Source of the DNA: Candidatus Aminicenantota bacterium
Lineage (GTDB): Bacteria > Acidobacteriota > Aminicenantia > Aminicenantales > UBA4085
Direction of reading: 5' to 3'
DNA: 32,198 nt
Assembly (NCBI GenBank): GCA_017883285.1
Contig: JADGNV010000113.1
Coordinates: 1 to 32,198 of the forward strand
Positions 1 to 8,182 of the stretch are shown piece by piece. The notes beneath the pieces were generated by a model. That model was given only the letters and a program-made list of their open reading frames with translations. It did not search any database and was not told the DNA's origin. Both the position numbers and the translations under genes were made by a program. Within the stretch, counting starts at the first letter, position 1. The number at the start of each line of letters is the position of its first letter.

Positions 1-851
1 GCGTTGATCCGGGCCATCAGGATTTCTTTCGCTTTCGGATAATCAATGCCCGGGAGGAAGGAGATTCGGAGGGTATCCCCCGGACGGATAAATCGGGAAA
101 AATCGAGAATCCCCGGGCCGGACAGTCCGGTATGGGTGAAGAGCAGATCCCCGGTATGTTGCCGCACCTTTCGACCGGCCTGGATGAGAGAGATGATCAC
201 ATCCCCAAAGGAGACCCCGGAAAGGTCGGAGAAAGGATAGTCCTGAATGGATACGGTGGTGAGAGCCGGCCCCACCTCCGTGACTCGATGCCCCAGACTT
301 CGGGCGAAACTCAACCCGTCTCCCGTCGATCCGCTCACCGGATAGGTGATCCCTCCGGTTGCGATCACCACGTGATCGGCTCGGAATGTTTCCCGACCCG
401 TCCGGATCTGAAATTCCCCCTCCCGGGAGGATACGTCCAAGACCCGGTCCCCGCATCTGATCTCCACCTTCCCGGCTGAACATTCCTTGACGAGAATATC
501 CAGAATGTTGACGGCCTTTCGTGAAACGGGAAAGACCTTCCCTCCTGATTCGGTGACAACCGGCAGTTCTCGTTCGGTGAAAAACGATATTAAATCCCGA
601 TTCTGAAAGTTCGTCAGAGATGGTTTGAGGAATCGGCCGTTGTCTCCATAATGGGAGAGAAATGACCGAATATCTCCATCATGGGTGATATTACATTGCC
701 CGGAGCCGGTCATCAGAATTTTTCGGCCCACAGAGGGCTTTTTCTCCAAGAGGAGTATTTTTCGCCCATTCCCCGCCGCCCGTAAGGCGCAGAAGAGACC
801 GGCCGGTCCGCCTCCGATTACGATCAGCGAATAGCGATCCTTGGCGATCAT
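1..851 (-). CDS. HI0933-family FAD/NAD(P)-binding flavoprotein, partial (C-terminus beyond the window)
   Basis: The reading frame starts at 851 and is open to the left edge, about 283 residues. Residues 8-20 form a Rossmann dinucleotide fold (LIVIGGGPAGLFC), and an acidic/basic LLLEKKPSVGRKILMTGSGQCN stretch follows, split here only for description. RKILMTGSGQCN is the signature of the HI0933/YhiN family of putative NAD(P)/FAD oxidoreductases. A second dinucleotide segment (VVIATGGITYPVSGSTGDG) and FTHTGLSGPGIL also fit that family, whose members are usually about 400 aa and lack a defined substrate. No good ribosome site precedes ATG 851. An in-frame ATG at 935 exists, but the Rossmann motif begins right after residue 8, so 851 is preferred. 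Base composition is less GC-rich than the rest of the window. The family call is firm; the function is unknown. Confidence 0.9.
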   Translation of the reverse strand, partial: MIAKDRYSLIVIGGGPAGLFCALRAAGNGRKILLLEKKPSVGRKILMTGSGQCNITHDGDIRSFLSHYGDNGRFLKPSLTNFQNRDLISFFTERELPVVTESGGKVFPVSRKAVNILDILVKECSAGKVEIRCGDRVLDVSSREGEFQIRTGRETFRADHVVIATGGITYPVSGSTGDGLSFARSLGHRVTEVGPALTTVSIQDYPFSDLSGVSFGDVIISLIQAGRKVRQHTGDLLFTHTGLSGPGILDFSRFIRPGDTLRISFLPGIDYPKAKEILMARIN

Positions 852-1256
852 GTCGCTGCCGTGAACATTGCGGTCTGTCGGTGTATTGGAGAAGGCCGGA
901 AAAGGCCTCTTTCCCAAAGACCTTGCCGGCGACATTGTTCTTTTCATGCTTTTCTCTGCGGCCTCCCCTTTTTCACGTTACTCTCTTTCTAATACGTCCG
1001 TTATGGAATAATAGTCAAGGCGACCCGGGCGCTATGATGCAGCCGGCGCCCTGGTGGGACGGTGGCGGGCGTCAACGCCGGCAATCTGACTGTGACTTAC
1101 GTTTACAAGGCCAAGCCCAACCTGAAATGTGATGGCTTTTTAGCGAAAACCCTGATATACATAACCTCGGTAATTATCAGCCCGGCAGGGAAGAGAAGAC
1201 CATGCATAGTCTAAAGGCTGCCGGAGAAGAATAACTGAATCGGAGAGGAGGAAGAA
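852..1256. other. 405-bp stretch without a confident gene; possible decayed coding remnant
   Basis: No intact gene is supported. Near 1034-1185 the plus strand reads RYDAAGALVG in one frame and continues as TVAGVNAGNLTVTYVYKAKP in the next. A single-base frameshift near 1060 would join them into one plausible beta-rich protein segment, so this may be the tail of a decayed surface-protein gene. The last 20 bases carry the ribosome site of the next gene. Confidence 0.3.
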
Positions 1257-1670
1257 ATGGGATTAAAGCGGAAGCAGGTGCAAATGCGGCATAAGGCATA
1301 TTTTGAACAAGAACTGCAAAATCGGCTGTCTTTCCTGTCTGGGAAGGGGATCGAAGCTCCCAAGATCGATAAAGATCCTCTCGTTAGAAAATTGAAAGCA
1401 AATGTCAGGGCCGCGAATAAAAGGCTGAGGCTGATCGCCGACAAAGAAAAGAGAACGGAAGAAATGGCGAAGATAAAGGCGGAAAGGGCGGCCTCCCCCC
1501 CGAAAGAACAGGAAGGCGGTAAAGTCGAGAAGCCTAAGAAAGTCCCCGAAGAGGGCAAGGAAAAAAAGATAAAGAGGGAAAAGAAAGCAGCCCCCCCGAA
1601 AGAACAGGAAGGCGTCAAGAGCCAAAAAACGGCGGAATCCCCCAAAGAAGGCAAGACAAAACTGAAATAG
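1257..1670 (+). CDS. Lys/Glu-rich basic small protein, function unknown
   Basis: This 137-aa protein starts at an ATG preceded by a strong purine-rich ribosome site (GGAGAGGAGGAAGAA). Residues 1-75 are predicted helical and mixed charge. Residues 76-137 are a low-complexity Lys/Pro/Glu tail in which PPKEQEG occurs twice (about residues 80-86 and 107-113), with KKVPEEGKEKKIKREKKAA between the copies. There is no signal peptide or membrane segment. The tail recalls histone H1-like or other nucleic-acid-binding bacterial proteins, but composition alone does not establish that. It converges on the hemolysin III gene, 29 bp away. I do not recognise a family for the N-terminal half. Confidence 0.7.
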   Translation: MGLKRKQVQMRHKAYFEQELQNRLSFLSGKGIEAPKIDKDPLVRKLKANVRAANKRLRLIADKEKRTEEMAKIKAERAASPPKEQEGGKVEKPKKVPEEGKEKKIKREKKAAPPKEQEGVKSQKTAESPKEGKTKLK

Positions 1671-1699
1671 AAAATCTTCCGGCTGGCCTCTCCAATTCG

Positions 1700-2347
1700 T
1701 TATCCGGCGGGGGCGATATAGACCGCGATGGTGATGTAATGGGCCAGCGCAGCGAGAATGACAAAGATATGCCAGACTTCGTGGAATCCGAATTTCCCTG
1801 GGAATAAATCGAGCTTTTTGGTGATGTAGATGACCGCGCCGATAGTATAGATTAAGCCGCCGATGCCTAGCCCGATCAGGGCGCCGGCCGGAAGCGTCCT
1901 CATAACTTCCCCTGCGGCGACGAGGCAAAGCCACCCCAGGATCACGTAGACGCCGGCGGTAACCCAGCGCGGAGCCTTGATGATGAACATCTTGACGATG
2001 ATCCCCAGTACGGCCAGGGACCAGATGATGGCCAGGAATCCCCATCGCCAAAAGCCGGTGAACATTATCGCGCAGAAGGGCGTATAGCTTCCGGCAATCA
2101 GCACATAGATCGCCGCATGATCAAGCTTTCGCAAATTGGCGATCGCCCTCGGTTCGGCTTTGATCAAATGATACGCGGCGCTCGATCCGAAGAGAAAAAT
2201 CACACTGATGCCGTAAATGCTCAAGGCGATAATTTTCACCGGGTTCGTCCCGCCTACAAGGATCAAAACGACGGAGCCGACAACGGCCGCCAGGGCCGCC
2301 GAAAGATGAGTCAGTCCGCTGAGACGGCCGCGCGTTTTTATTAGCAT
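1700..2347 (-). CDS. Hemolysin III / PAQR-family integral membrane protein
   Basis: This 215-aa protein has seven predicted transmembrane helices and the hallmark polar residues of the HlyIII/PAQR (adiponectin-receptor-like) superfamily. These are SAAYH in helix 2, KLDHAAIY before helix 3, and a C-terminal HEVWHIFVILAALAHY that supplies the last metal-binding histidines. In characterised PAQR proteins these His/Asp residues bind zinc and support hydrolase activity in the membrane. The bacterial members are named from Bacillus cereus hemolysin III, though lytic activity is rarely shown. Length matches the family (about 210-220 aa). The ribosome site before ATG 2347 is weak (GGGATTG). It appears monocistronic, with gene-poor DNA upstream. 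Confidence 0.93.
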   Translation of the reverse strand: MLIKTRGRLSGLTHLSAALAAVVGSVVLILVGGTNPVKIIALSIYGISVIFLFGSSAAYHLIKAEPRAIANLRKLDHAAIYVLIAGSYTPFCAIMFTGFWRWGFLAIIWSLAVLGIIVKMFIIKAPRWVTAGVYVILGWLCLVAAGEVMRTLPAGALIGLGIGGLIYTIGAVIYITKKLDLFPGKFGFHEVWHIFVILAALAHYITIAVYIAPAG

Positions 2348-2813
2348 TTTTTCAATCCCATTCCGTCATTACGACGCGCGATCACTTTTTTTCTTCGGCG
2401 TTTATCCTACGGCCTCTTCTGGCGATGGGCGTCGAACGTGATGGGAGTTTCCTTTTCCGCGACGCGGCGAATTCCCGCTCCGGACGATGAATCTACCCTC
2501 CTCACCTTGCCGGTACTATATCGCCGGCCGGGCGACGCTGTCAATAACCGCGAAAATCGTGCACGGTGTCGGCGTTGATCACCACGGTCCGTCCTCGAAC
2601 CTGCCCGACCGCACCGTCGAGGCTTACCAAACCGGCTTCCGGATTTACGATTCGAGCAAGAAAGCGATCGAGTAACCGGGCTTCGGCTCCTCCTCGACAA
2701 TCCGGAGAACCAAGAGAACAAGGCGCGCTTGCTAAAGCCATTGTGGCATGATAAACTTTAAAAAAAGGGACGAAGGGCGTTCCTCGGGCATTAGGTATTC
2801 AAGGAGCAAAAAA
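2348..2813. other. 466-bp gene-poor region
   Basis: Several short open frames occur on both strands (for example minus 2541-2741 and plus 2487-2675), but none has a convincing ribosome site, family motif or consistent coding pattern across the interval. The composition is GC-rich like its surroundings, so decayed coding sequence is possible. The right end holds the ribosome site (AAGGAG, 2801-2806) of the next small gene. Confidence 0.4.
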
Positions 2814-2978
2814 ATGGCTAATTTCAAGGTGACCAAGAGTCTAGGAATGATCTTGTTGGGCATCTGGCTCATCCTGACCGGGCTGATCCCGGTGCTCAAA
2901 TTGAACGTTAGCGGTATGCCGACGATCATGGAGGTCCTGGCCATCGCCGCCGGCGTCTTGATCCTGCTCGGCCTCTAA
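2814..2978 (+). CDS. 54-aa two-helix membrane protein
   Basis: ATG 2814 lies 7 nt after AAGGAG, which makes it a better start than the in-frame ATG at 2748. The 54-residue product begins MANFKVTKSLGMI and is nearly all hydrophobic. It has one helix around residues 9-28 (LGMILLGIWLILTGLIPVLK) and a second around residues 37-54 (IMEVLAIAAGVLILLGL), joined by a short polar turn. There is no signal cleavage motif. Small proteins of this kind are common in environmental Gram-negative genomes but lack an assigned role. It looks monocistronic, with more than 70 bp to the convergent gene downstream. Confidence 0.7.
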   Translation: MANFKVTKSLGMILLGIWLILTGLIPVLKLNVSGMPTIMEVLAIAAGVLILLGL

Positions 2979-3050
2979 GCGAGGCGGAAACAACATCCAG
3001 GCCAAGGTTCTTTTCGGTCGGAAGAATAATAAGCCAAAAAAAGTAAATCC

Positions 3051-3311
3051 TTATCCCTCCGCAGTGATTTTGATCACGGCATCATTCGGATGGACTTTTT
3101 GGCTCACTTTCAGGGCCACCTCTTGGCCTTGCGTGGCCTCGTTCACGCTAAGGTGCTCAATCTGTAAAGAATTCACCTCTTGCTTAAAATCAGTCGAGTG
3201 GCCAAGAAAGTGGACTGTGTCGCCGACCCGTATCTTCTCCGTAAGTTCCAACACCGCGACGCTGATATGATCGAAATAGTGCGTCACTTTACCAATGCGA
3301 ATCTCAGACAT
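3051..3311 (-). CDS. EF-Tu domain-2-like mini-protein (translation elongation factor-like)
   Basis: This 86-aa protein starts at ATG 3311 behind an excellent AAAGGAGG site. The sequence reads as one beta-barrel: IGKVTHYFDHISVAVLEL, then IRVGDTVHFLGHSTDF, a central QIEHLSVNEATQGQEVALK, and a final HPNDAVIKI. The IRVGDTVHFLG and GQEVALKV segments are typical of EF-Tu/SelB domain 2 and of the C-terminal domain of U32 peptidases (YegQ/TrhP). Stand-alone copies are annotated as translation elongation factor-like proteins. There is no GTPase domain, so a modest RNA- or protein-binding role is more likely than elongation. No U32 peptidase gene is adjacent. Confidence 0.8.
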   Translation of the reverse strand: MSEIRIGKVTHYFDHISVAVLELTEKIRVGDTVHFLGHSTDFKQEVNSLQIEHLSVNEATQGQEVALKVSQKVHPNDAVIKITAEG

Positions 3312-3762
3312 GACGGCCTCCTTTCAAATCATAATCATCGATGTTTGTTTCCCCAAATGACATCCCAGAAAGCCCGACCGCTAAAAGTATAGCATAATCC
3401 AGAGAGACTTCGTACTTTCACTTACCGGTGGCACAATGAGCTGGATTAGGTCAGCATCCAACAAAGGAAGATTGAATGAAAAAGAAAGAACTTACCGACC
3501 AAGAGTTGTCGCGTGTTCTCAACTCTGTTCATGACCTTTAATCATTTCGGCATGTTGTTCCCGCCCTTCAGTAACATGTATGCCATGGCCTCCGTTTGCC
3601 ACTCCACTTATGAAGACAAAAAAACCGTGCTGACGGAATGCTATGAAGGCACAGTCCGATTTATCGCGGAAAATGTCATGAATGCCGCGAAAATTGTCAG
3701 GCCGGCAAAATGCACAAACTGGAAACGGGACTTGGGCGACGATGGCCTTTATGGCCCGCCCC
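3312..3762. other. 451-bp interval holding one doubtful frameshifted small gene
   Basis: The left part is the upstream region of the EF-Tu-like gene on the minus strand and includes a TATACT hexamer near 3386-3391 without a clear -35. The right part holds the doubtful reading frame described separately at 3475-3836. Nothing else is supported. Confidence 0.4.
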
Positions 3763-3836
3763 CTATTTACCGCCCGAAATGCCGAGGGCGAATTTCAGGA
3801 CATCGAGGACGCCCAGTTCTCCCGCGTATTTGTTGA
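3475..3836 (+). pseudogene. Possible small frameshifted gene, unrecognised
   Basis: An ATG at 3475 follows AAAGGAAG and opens a 21-residue frame, MKKKELTDQELSRVLNSVHD plus Leu, ending at TAA 3540. A second frame, open from GTG 3513, overlaps it and continues with FNHFGMLFPPFSNMYAMASV and later ECYEGTVRFIAENVMNAAK before running into the 3' end of the opposite-strand gene. A one-base shift around 3520-3540 would fuse the two into a single protein of about 100 residues. The start context looks real but the body matches no family I know. It could be a decayed gene, a sequencing error or chance. Confidence 0.3.
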
Positions 3837-4548
3837 TCTTCTCGTCGAACGCCTTCTGCAGGAGTTCGCCGTTCTCCGGCTTGTAGTCTTTAAGGAGAAA
3901 GCCTTCGAGCGGGCTGATGAACTCGAGATGGGGAATGTTTTCCTTCCGATCGATGTCCAACGCCCCGCCGCCTGTCACGGTGATCATCCAGGTGCCGTCC
4001 GCGAGCTTCCGGTAGATGCTCTTGCCATAGCGGAATTTTGGGTCGCTCCAGTCGATCGCCGCCGGCAGGAATCCCCGGACGTTTTGGAGGGCGAGGATGT
4101 CCGCGGCACGTTCGGGGGCGGTCCCCGAATCGAATACGCGCCGGATGAACAGCCGGTTGTCGAAGAAGATGTAGTCGACGAACACCTCCTTGCGGAGATC
4201 AACCTCGATGGGGATCTCGGCCAGCACCCCCTCCGAGTTCTTCAGGATGACGGAGCACTTGTTGTTCTCGACTTTGAGCTCGGTGATGACCGTCCGGGCC
4301 AGGACCTCGTTATAGCGCGACTTGAGCTCGTTGAACTTTTCCGCCGCCTTGTTGTATTCGTCCAAAACGCCCTGGTATTTCTGGGTGATCTCGACGACGC
4401 CCTCCTTGTAGTGCCCGACCAGCATCTTCATCTTGAAGAACTGATAGCCCAGAACGACGAGTACGCAGAGAAGGACGCCCCAGAAGACCATGGCTATGAT
4501 GGAGCGGATGGAGCCTGCCACGGACCTGATTTTTCCCGGTTTTCCCAT
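3763..4548 (-). CDS. Single-pass membrane protein with coiled-coil, function unknown
   Basis: I chose ATG 4548 (MGKPGKIRSV) because a GGGAGGAGG site precedes it. The longer upstream extension in the same frame lacks a ribosome site. The 261-aa product has a positively charged N-terminus, one membrane helix at about residues 16-37 (IIAMVFWGVLLCVLVVLGY), a coiled-coil at about 45-80 (ITQKYQGVLDEYNKAAEKF), then a globular region of about 180 residues. The topology predicts a cytoplasmic N-terminus with the body in the periplasm. It lies 114 bp downstream of the lipoprotein gene on the same strand, and both products may act at the envelope. No catalytic motif or family was recognised. Confidence 0.75.
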   Translation of the reverse strand: MGKPGKIRSVAGSIRSIIAMVFWGVLLCVLVVLGYQFFKMKMLVGHYKEGVVEITQKYQGVLDEYNKAAEKFNELKSRYNEVLARTVITELKVENNKCSVILKNSEGVLAEIPIEVDLRKEVFVDYIFFDNRLFIRRVFDSGTAPERAADILALQNVRGFLPAAIDWSDPKFRYGKSIYRKLADGTWMITVTGGGALDIDRKENIPHLEFISPLEGFLLKDYKPENGELLQKAFDEKINKYAGELGVLDVLKFALGISGGK

Positions 4549-4662
4549 CGGATGCCTCCTCCCTCGGAAAGAGATCAACGGATCGGCTCGGATTCTATCA
4601 AAATCGGCCCCTCTCCTCAACGAAAAAGCAGGGGCTCGATCCCGGATGACCGAGGGAGGAGA

Positions 4663-5187
4663 TTACTCTATGTATTTCAGGTCTTGGACGACCTTGAAGA
4701 GGTCGTTGGCCAACTGATCGGTCCAATTGGTTTCCTGGATCAGTTTCCGCGTCGTGACGAATGTGCAGTACGGCTTCCATTGAATGCCATCAGTCCTGAT
4801 GAAGGCATTCACTTTGAAAAATACGCGGTCGATCGAGGGAAACTTCTTATAGAGCGCCTGGATTTTGGGTGCCAGATCAGGCCCCAGAAATTCCTCCATG
4901 CGCCGCTGATGAAGCCGGTAAAAATGGTAAGTGACCTGGAGTTCTTGGTCCGTTTTGTTAAGTTCGAAAACGCCTGAGTTTTCAGCTTCGGCTTTGCCTA
5001 GAACCGAAGCGACCGTATCCATCGTGATCTCGTCGGATGGAACGGCCGGCTTTTCGGTCACCGGAGCCGGGGTCGGCGCTGGAGGGCTTTCTTTGCCTTT
5101 GCACCCGGTCATCGCAAACGTGGTTAATAGTCCCAACAAAAGCAATCCGAGGGTCCTCAGGTTTCTGGACGGTTTCATGCAGGTCAT
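4663..5187 (-). CDS. Envelope lipoprotein, function unknown
   Basis: This 174-aa protein starts at ATG 5187 after AAAGGAGG; a second Met at residue 4 is a possible alternative. The N-terminus is a lipoprotein signal: basic RNLRT, hydrophobic LGLLLLGLLTTFA, then lipobox AMTG-C with the lipidated Cys at about residue 29. A Pro/Ala/Thr-rich linker (PPAPTPAPVTEKP) follows. The mature domain, about residues 50-174, is charged and mixed alpha/beta, with no zinc-binding or catalytic signature. It is probably tethered to a periplasmic membrane face and may be co-transcribed with the membrane protein downstream. No family was recognised. Confidence 0.8.
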   Translation of the reverse strand: MTCMKPSRNLRTLGLLLLGLLTTFAMTGCKGKESPPAPTPAPVTEKPAVPSDEITMDTVASVLGKAEAENSGVFELNKTDQELQVTYHFYRLHQRRMEEFLGPDLAPKIQALYKKFPSIDRVFFKVNAFIRTDGIQWKPYCTFVTTRKLIQETNWTDQLANDLFKVVQDLKYIE

Positions 5188-5378
5188 TGTGACCTCCTTT
5201 CTATTTTAGATAAAGAACATTAGACGATATTGGATTTTAGCCGAGAGTATGAGGCGAATGGCCGATTCGGGCGATGTATCTCCCCCTCGCACATGTAAGA
5301 AATGTATCCCTGCGGTGCGGCGATGTCAATAGCCCCAAAAATCCCGAATATTCGGACGAGGGAGCGGGGGGCCCGGCC

Positions 5379-8162
5379 TCACCTCCCGTAAAGCGCCGCG
5401 TTGAACACGACCCGGAACGTTCCGAACGGCTGCGCCCTCCACTCCGGGCGGAATCCGAGGAGCACGACATGGCCCTTGTCGAGCTCGACGTCGAGCGCCG
5501 CGGCCTTGCCGTGGAGATATTTCTCGCCGATGAGATAGCCGGAGAGGAGCGGATGGCCCGCGTCGGCGTATTTTGCCAGGACCGTTCCCTTGAAGCCCTC
5601 GAGCTTGTCGAAGACCGGGCTGCCGTCGACGAACACCGCCGCCGTCTCGGGCATGCCGGCCATCACGGGGTGCGTCGGATCCACGACGACTTCGACGATC
5701 GAGCCGCGCATAAAAAATTCCTCCGCTTTCAGACCCTCGACCACGTTCTTGACCGGCAGTTTGAACTGCTGGATAACGAACCGTGTGGCCGCGTTGAAAC
5801 AGACGACGGTCCCGCCGCCCCGGACGAACGCTTCGAATGCCTGCAAATCCTCAGGTGTAAGCGTATAGGCATATTCCGGGCGGACCGCTCTGGCGGCACT
5901 GCCCCCCCGCGCCCCGGCGCCCTGTCCGGCCCCCGCTCCGGCCGCGGGCGAGCCGGTCGACTCGGTCGTCAAAGACGACCTGGTCGTCGCAGACGTCGCG
6001 GAAGGCATTCCTCCTCCGGCCGGCGTCGCGCCGCGCGCGCCCTGTGTCCCCGCGCCACCCGCGACGGGCAGACGGGCATCGTCGGCGAGAATCAGGACGT
6101 CGATTTTATTGCGTAGAGGCGCATGGAAGTCCTCGGGATGGAGGCTCAAGAAGTTGAACCCGTATTGTTCGAGGATCCAGCGCGTCCAGCCCTCGTCCAT
6201 GCTGCCGCTCCAGGGCTGGAAGAGGCCGATCCGGGGCTTCTTCATGGGGACCCCGCCGGCGGCCTTCCGTTCGGCGACGAGGGCCAGCGAGTTGACGATT
6301 TGCGTCTGGGCCTTTTCCGAAAGGCCGCTGATGAGATAGCGCGCTCCGGCGCCAGGAGAGCCCGCCGCATAAGCGACGCGGCCGCCCTGTTTCCAGGCCA
6401 GGTTCACGGCCCGGAAGGCGTTGTTCTGCGCGGGATCGACCGCGAGGGCTGGCCCCCGGCCCGAGATCTTCCCCGCCGGCGGAACAACGGCCGCCGCGGC
6501 CGGGCTCGCGTCGAAACCGATGCCGGGAACGCTGTCGAAGGGCGCCGGATCATCGACCGCGGCCATATTGTAAGGCGTGGGCTTGTCCTTCGGATCGGGA
6601 GCCGACCCCAAGGGCTTCATCTTCGCCCGGACATCGTCCCCGAGCGGCGCCGCGGCCGCCGCCCATTTGAGGCCCATCTGCAGGGGCAGGGTCCAGCCGG
6701 CCGCGTCATAAGACCGAAGCGGCGGGCCGCCCGGATACTGGCGCAAATCGGGATATTTCTGGATGTCGAGGAGCTCGCGGGCCATGGCCGCGAATTCCTG
6801 GTCCGTCGGGACGATCCACGTGCCGGCCGGATACTCCACGTTGTCGACCGTGGCCGGGGCGGTGAGCTGCGAGACCCGCACCCCGGCGAACGCGAGGCGG
6901 CGGAGCAATTCGACCGCCGCGACGGGATCGCGCTGGCCCTGGGGAATGACGTAGGCGAACGGGGCGGTCTTCCGGCCGCGGGCGATCTGGTCCCGCCCGG
7001 CCTGGTAGCGGTTGAAGAGAAGCGAGTCCTTGTACCGGGCGGCGTATTCCAACACCGCGAGCGACGCGACTTCGTCGTAAGCGACGGCGTCCGCCAGGCG
7101 CCACGAGCCGGCCGGCCACGGACTGGAATACAGGCTCCCCGGACGGAGGTCGCGTAAGCCCTGCGGGATGTCGTTCAGCGTATACTCACGCGGCGCGGCC
7201 ATGTTCCCCGCCGTTTCCGTCCAGAAGGACGGGATGTTCTTGAAGATCGGCGCGTAGTCGACGTAGCCGGGATACCAAGCGTCAAAGGACGTGCCCATGT
7301 GGGTCGCGCCGACCATACCCCGCTCCTCGAGGCCCTGGGCGATGGCCATGCCGATCATGTTCACTTCGCGCGAGGAGAGAGGCGGGGCTTCGAGCCCGAC
7401 GGGCTCGGAGAACGGCGGCAGCCAGATGCGCGTCGGGAAGGGCGCCGTCTGATGATGGACATAGACGATCTGCGGCTCCCACTGGCGCCAGAAATGCTCC
7501 ATGATCCGCGATTCGATCATGTTGAGCATGTACCCATCGCGGTTGTTGTCGTGGCCCACGTATTCCTGGTAGAGGCGCGGCAGGCCGGACTGCTCGTAGA
7601 GCGTGCCGAGGTTCTTCCGGTGCCACTCTCCCACCATCTGCTGGCCGTCCGGATTCATGGTCGGCCAGAGAAAGAAGACGACGTTGTCGAGGATCTCCTT
7701 GAACGGCGTTTCCGCCGAACGGCGGAGCAGATCGTAGGCGAGCAGAGGCATCATCTGCGGACCGGCCACTTCGGTCGCGTGGCAGCCGCCGTCGACGTGG
7801 ACGAAGGCCTTCCCTTCGCGGGCGAGAGCGCGGGCCGCCTCGTCGGTCAGCCCCTCGGGATGGGCCAGCCGCAGCGCGATCTCCCGAATGCGGTCGATCC
7901 GGGCCAGATTCTCCGGGCTCGAAACGAGGGCGAAATACGCCGTCCGGCCCTGGCTCGTCTTGCCCGCTTCCACGAGCTTCAGGCAGGGACTCGCTTCGGT
8001 CAGCTTCTTGAAATACGCGATCGCCTGGTCATAGGTCGGGAGCCGCATGTCGGCCCCCGCCTTGAACCCGAAGACCGACTCCGGCGCGGGGACTTGGGCT
8101 GCCGCCGGAAGGACCAGCACCGCGGCTAGGAATAATAGCGCAACCAGGGCGGTTCGTTTCAT
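5379..8162 (-). CDS. Secreted M14-family zinc metallocarboxypeptidase with C-terminal amidotransferase-like domain
   Basis: This 927-aa protein has a signal peptide (residues 1-23, cleavage near AAA-QVP). The peptidase domain covers about residues 40-370. The zinc ligands are the HxxE in GGCHATEVAG (H128, E131) and the His of YVHHQT. Substrate residues sit in MNPDG and DNNRDGY, and the probable general-base Glu in FWTETAGN. After a middle region, about residues 645-900 resemble a class I glutamine-amidotransferase/ThuA-like fold (PRIGLFQPWSGSMDEGW, KIDVLILADDARL), interrupted by an Ala/Gly/Ser low-complexity insert. Such large M14 proteins recur in Acidobacteria-type genomes, where they are thought to trim peptides outside the cytoplasm. 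It starts 20 bp after the CMD gene, so the two are probably co-transcribed. Confidence 0.92.
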   Translation of the reverse strand: MKRTALVALLFLAAVLVLPAAAQVPAPESVFGFKAGADMRLPTYDQAIAYFKKLTEASPCLKLVEAGKTSQGRTAYFALVSSPENLARIDRIREIALRLAHPEGLTDEAARALAREGKAFVHVDGGCHATEVAGPQMMPLLAYDLLRRSAETPFKEILDNVVFFLWPTMNPDGQQMVGEWHRKNLGTLYEQSGLPRLYQEYVGHDNNRDGYMLNMIESRIMEHFWRQWEPQIVYVHHQTAPFPTRIWLPPFSEPVGLEAPPLSSREVNMIGMAIAQGLEERGMVGATHMGTSFDAWYPGYVDYAPIFKNIPSFWTETAGNMAAPREYTLNDIPQGLRDLRPGSLYSSPWPAGSWRLADAVAYDEVASLAVLEYAARYKDSLLFNRYQAGRDQIARGRKTAPFAYVIPQGQRDPVAAVELLRRLAFAGVRVSQLTAPATVDNVEYPAGTWIVPTDQEFAAMARELLDIQKYPDLRQYPGGPPLRSYDAAGWTLPLQMGLKWAAAAAPLGDDVRAKMKPLGSAPDPKDKPTPYNMAAVDDPAPFDSVPGIGFDASPAAAAVVPPAGKISGRGPALAVDPAQNNAFRAVNLAWKQGGRVAYAAGSPGAGARYLISGLSEKAQTQIVNSLALVAERKAAGGVPMKKPRIGLFQPWSGSMDEGWTRWILEQYGFNFLSLHPEDFHAPLRNKIDVLILADDARLPVAGGAGTQGARGATPAGGGMPSATSATTRSSLTTESTGSPAAGAGAGQGAGARGGSAARAVRPEYAYTLTPEDLQAFEAFVRGGGTVVCFNAATRFVIQQFKLPVKNVVEGLKAEEFFMRGSIVEVVVDPTHPVMAGMPETAAVFVDGSPVFDKLEGFKGTVLAKYADAGHPLLSGYLIGEKYLHGKAAALDVELDKGHVVLLGFRPEWRAQPFGTFRVVFNAALYGR

Positions 8163-8182
8163 GAGGGTCCTCCCCCGCCGGG

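Noticed and set aside
2541-2741. A 66-codon minus-strand frame with a protein-like stretch (RTVVINADTVHDFRGY)
   Set aside because: No ribosome site, no family match that I can name, and competing frames on both strands.
3682-4977. A 431-codon plus-strand open frame across the membrane-protein and lipoprotein genes
   Set aside because: It covers two minus-strand genes with good ribosome sites and signal or membrane segments, and has none of its own.
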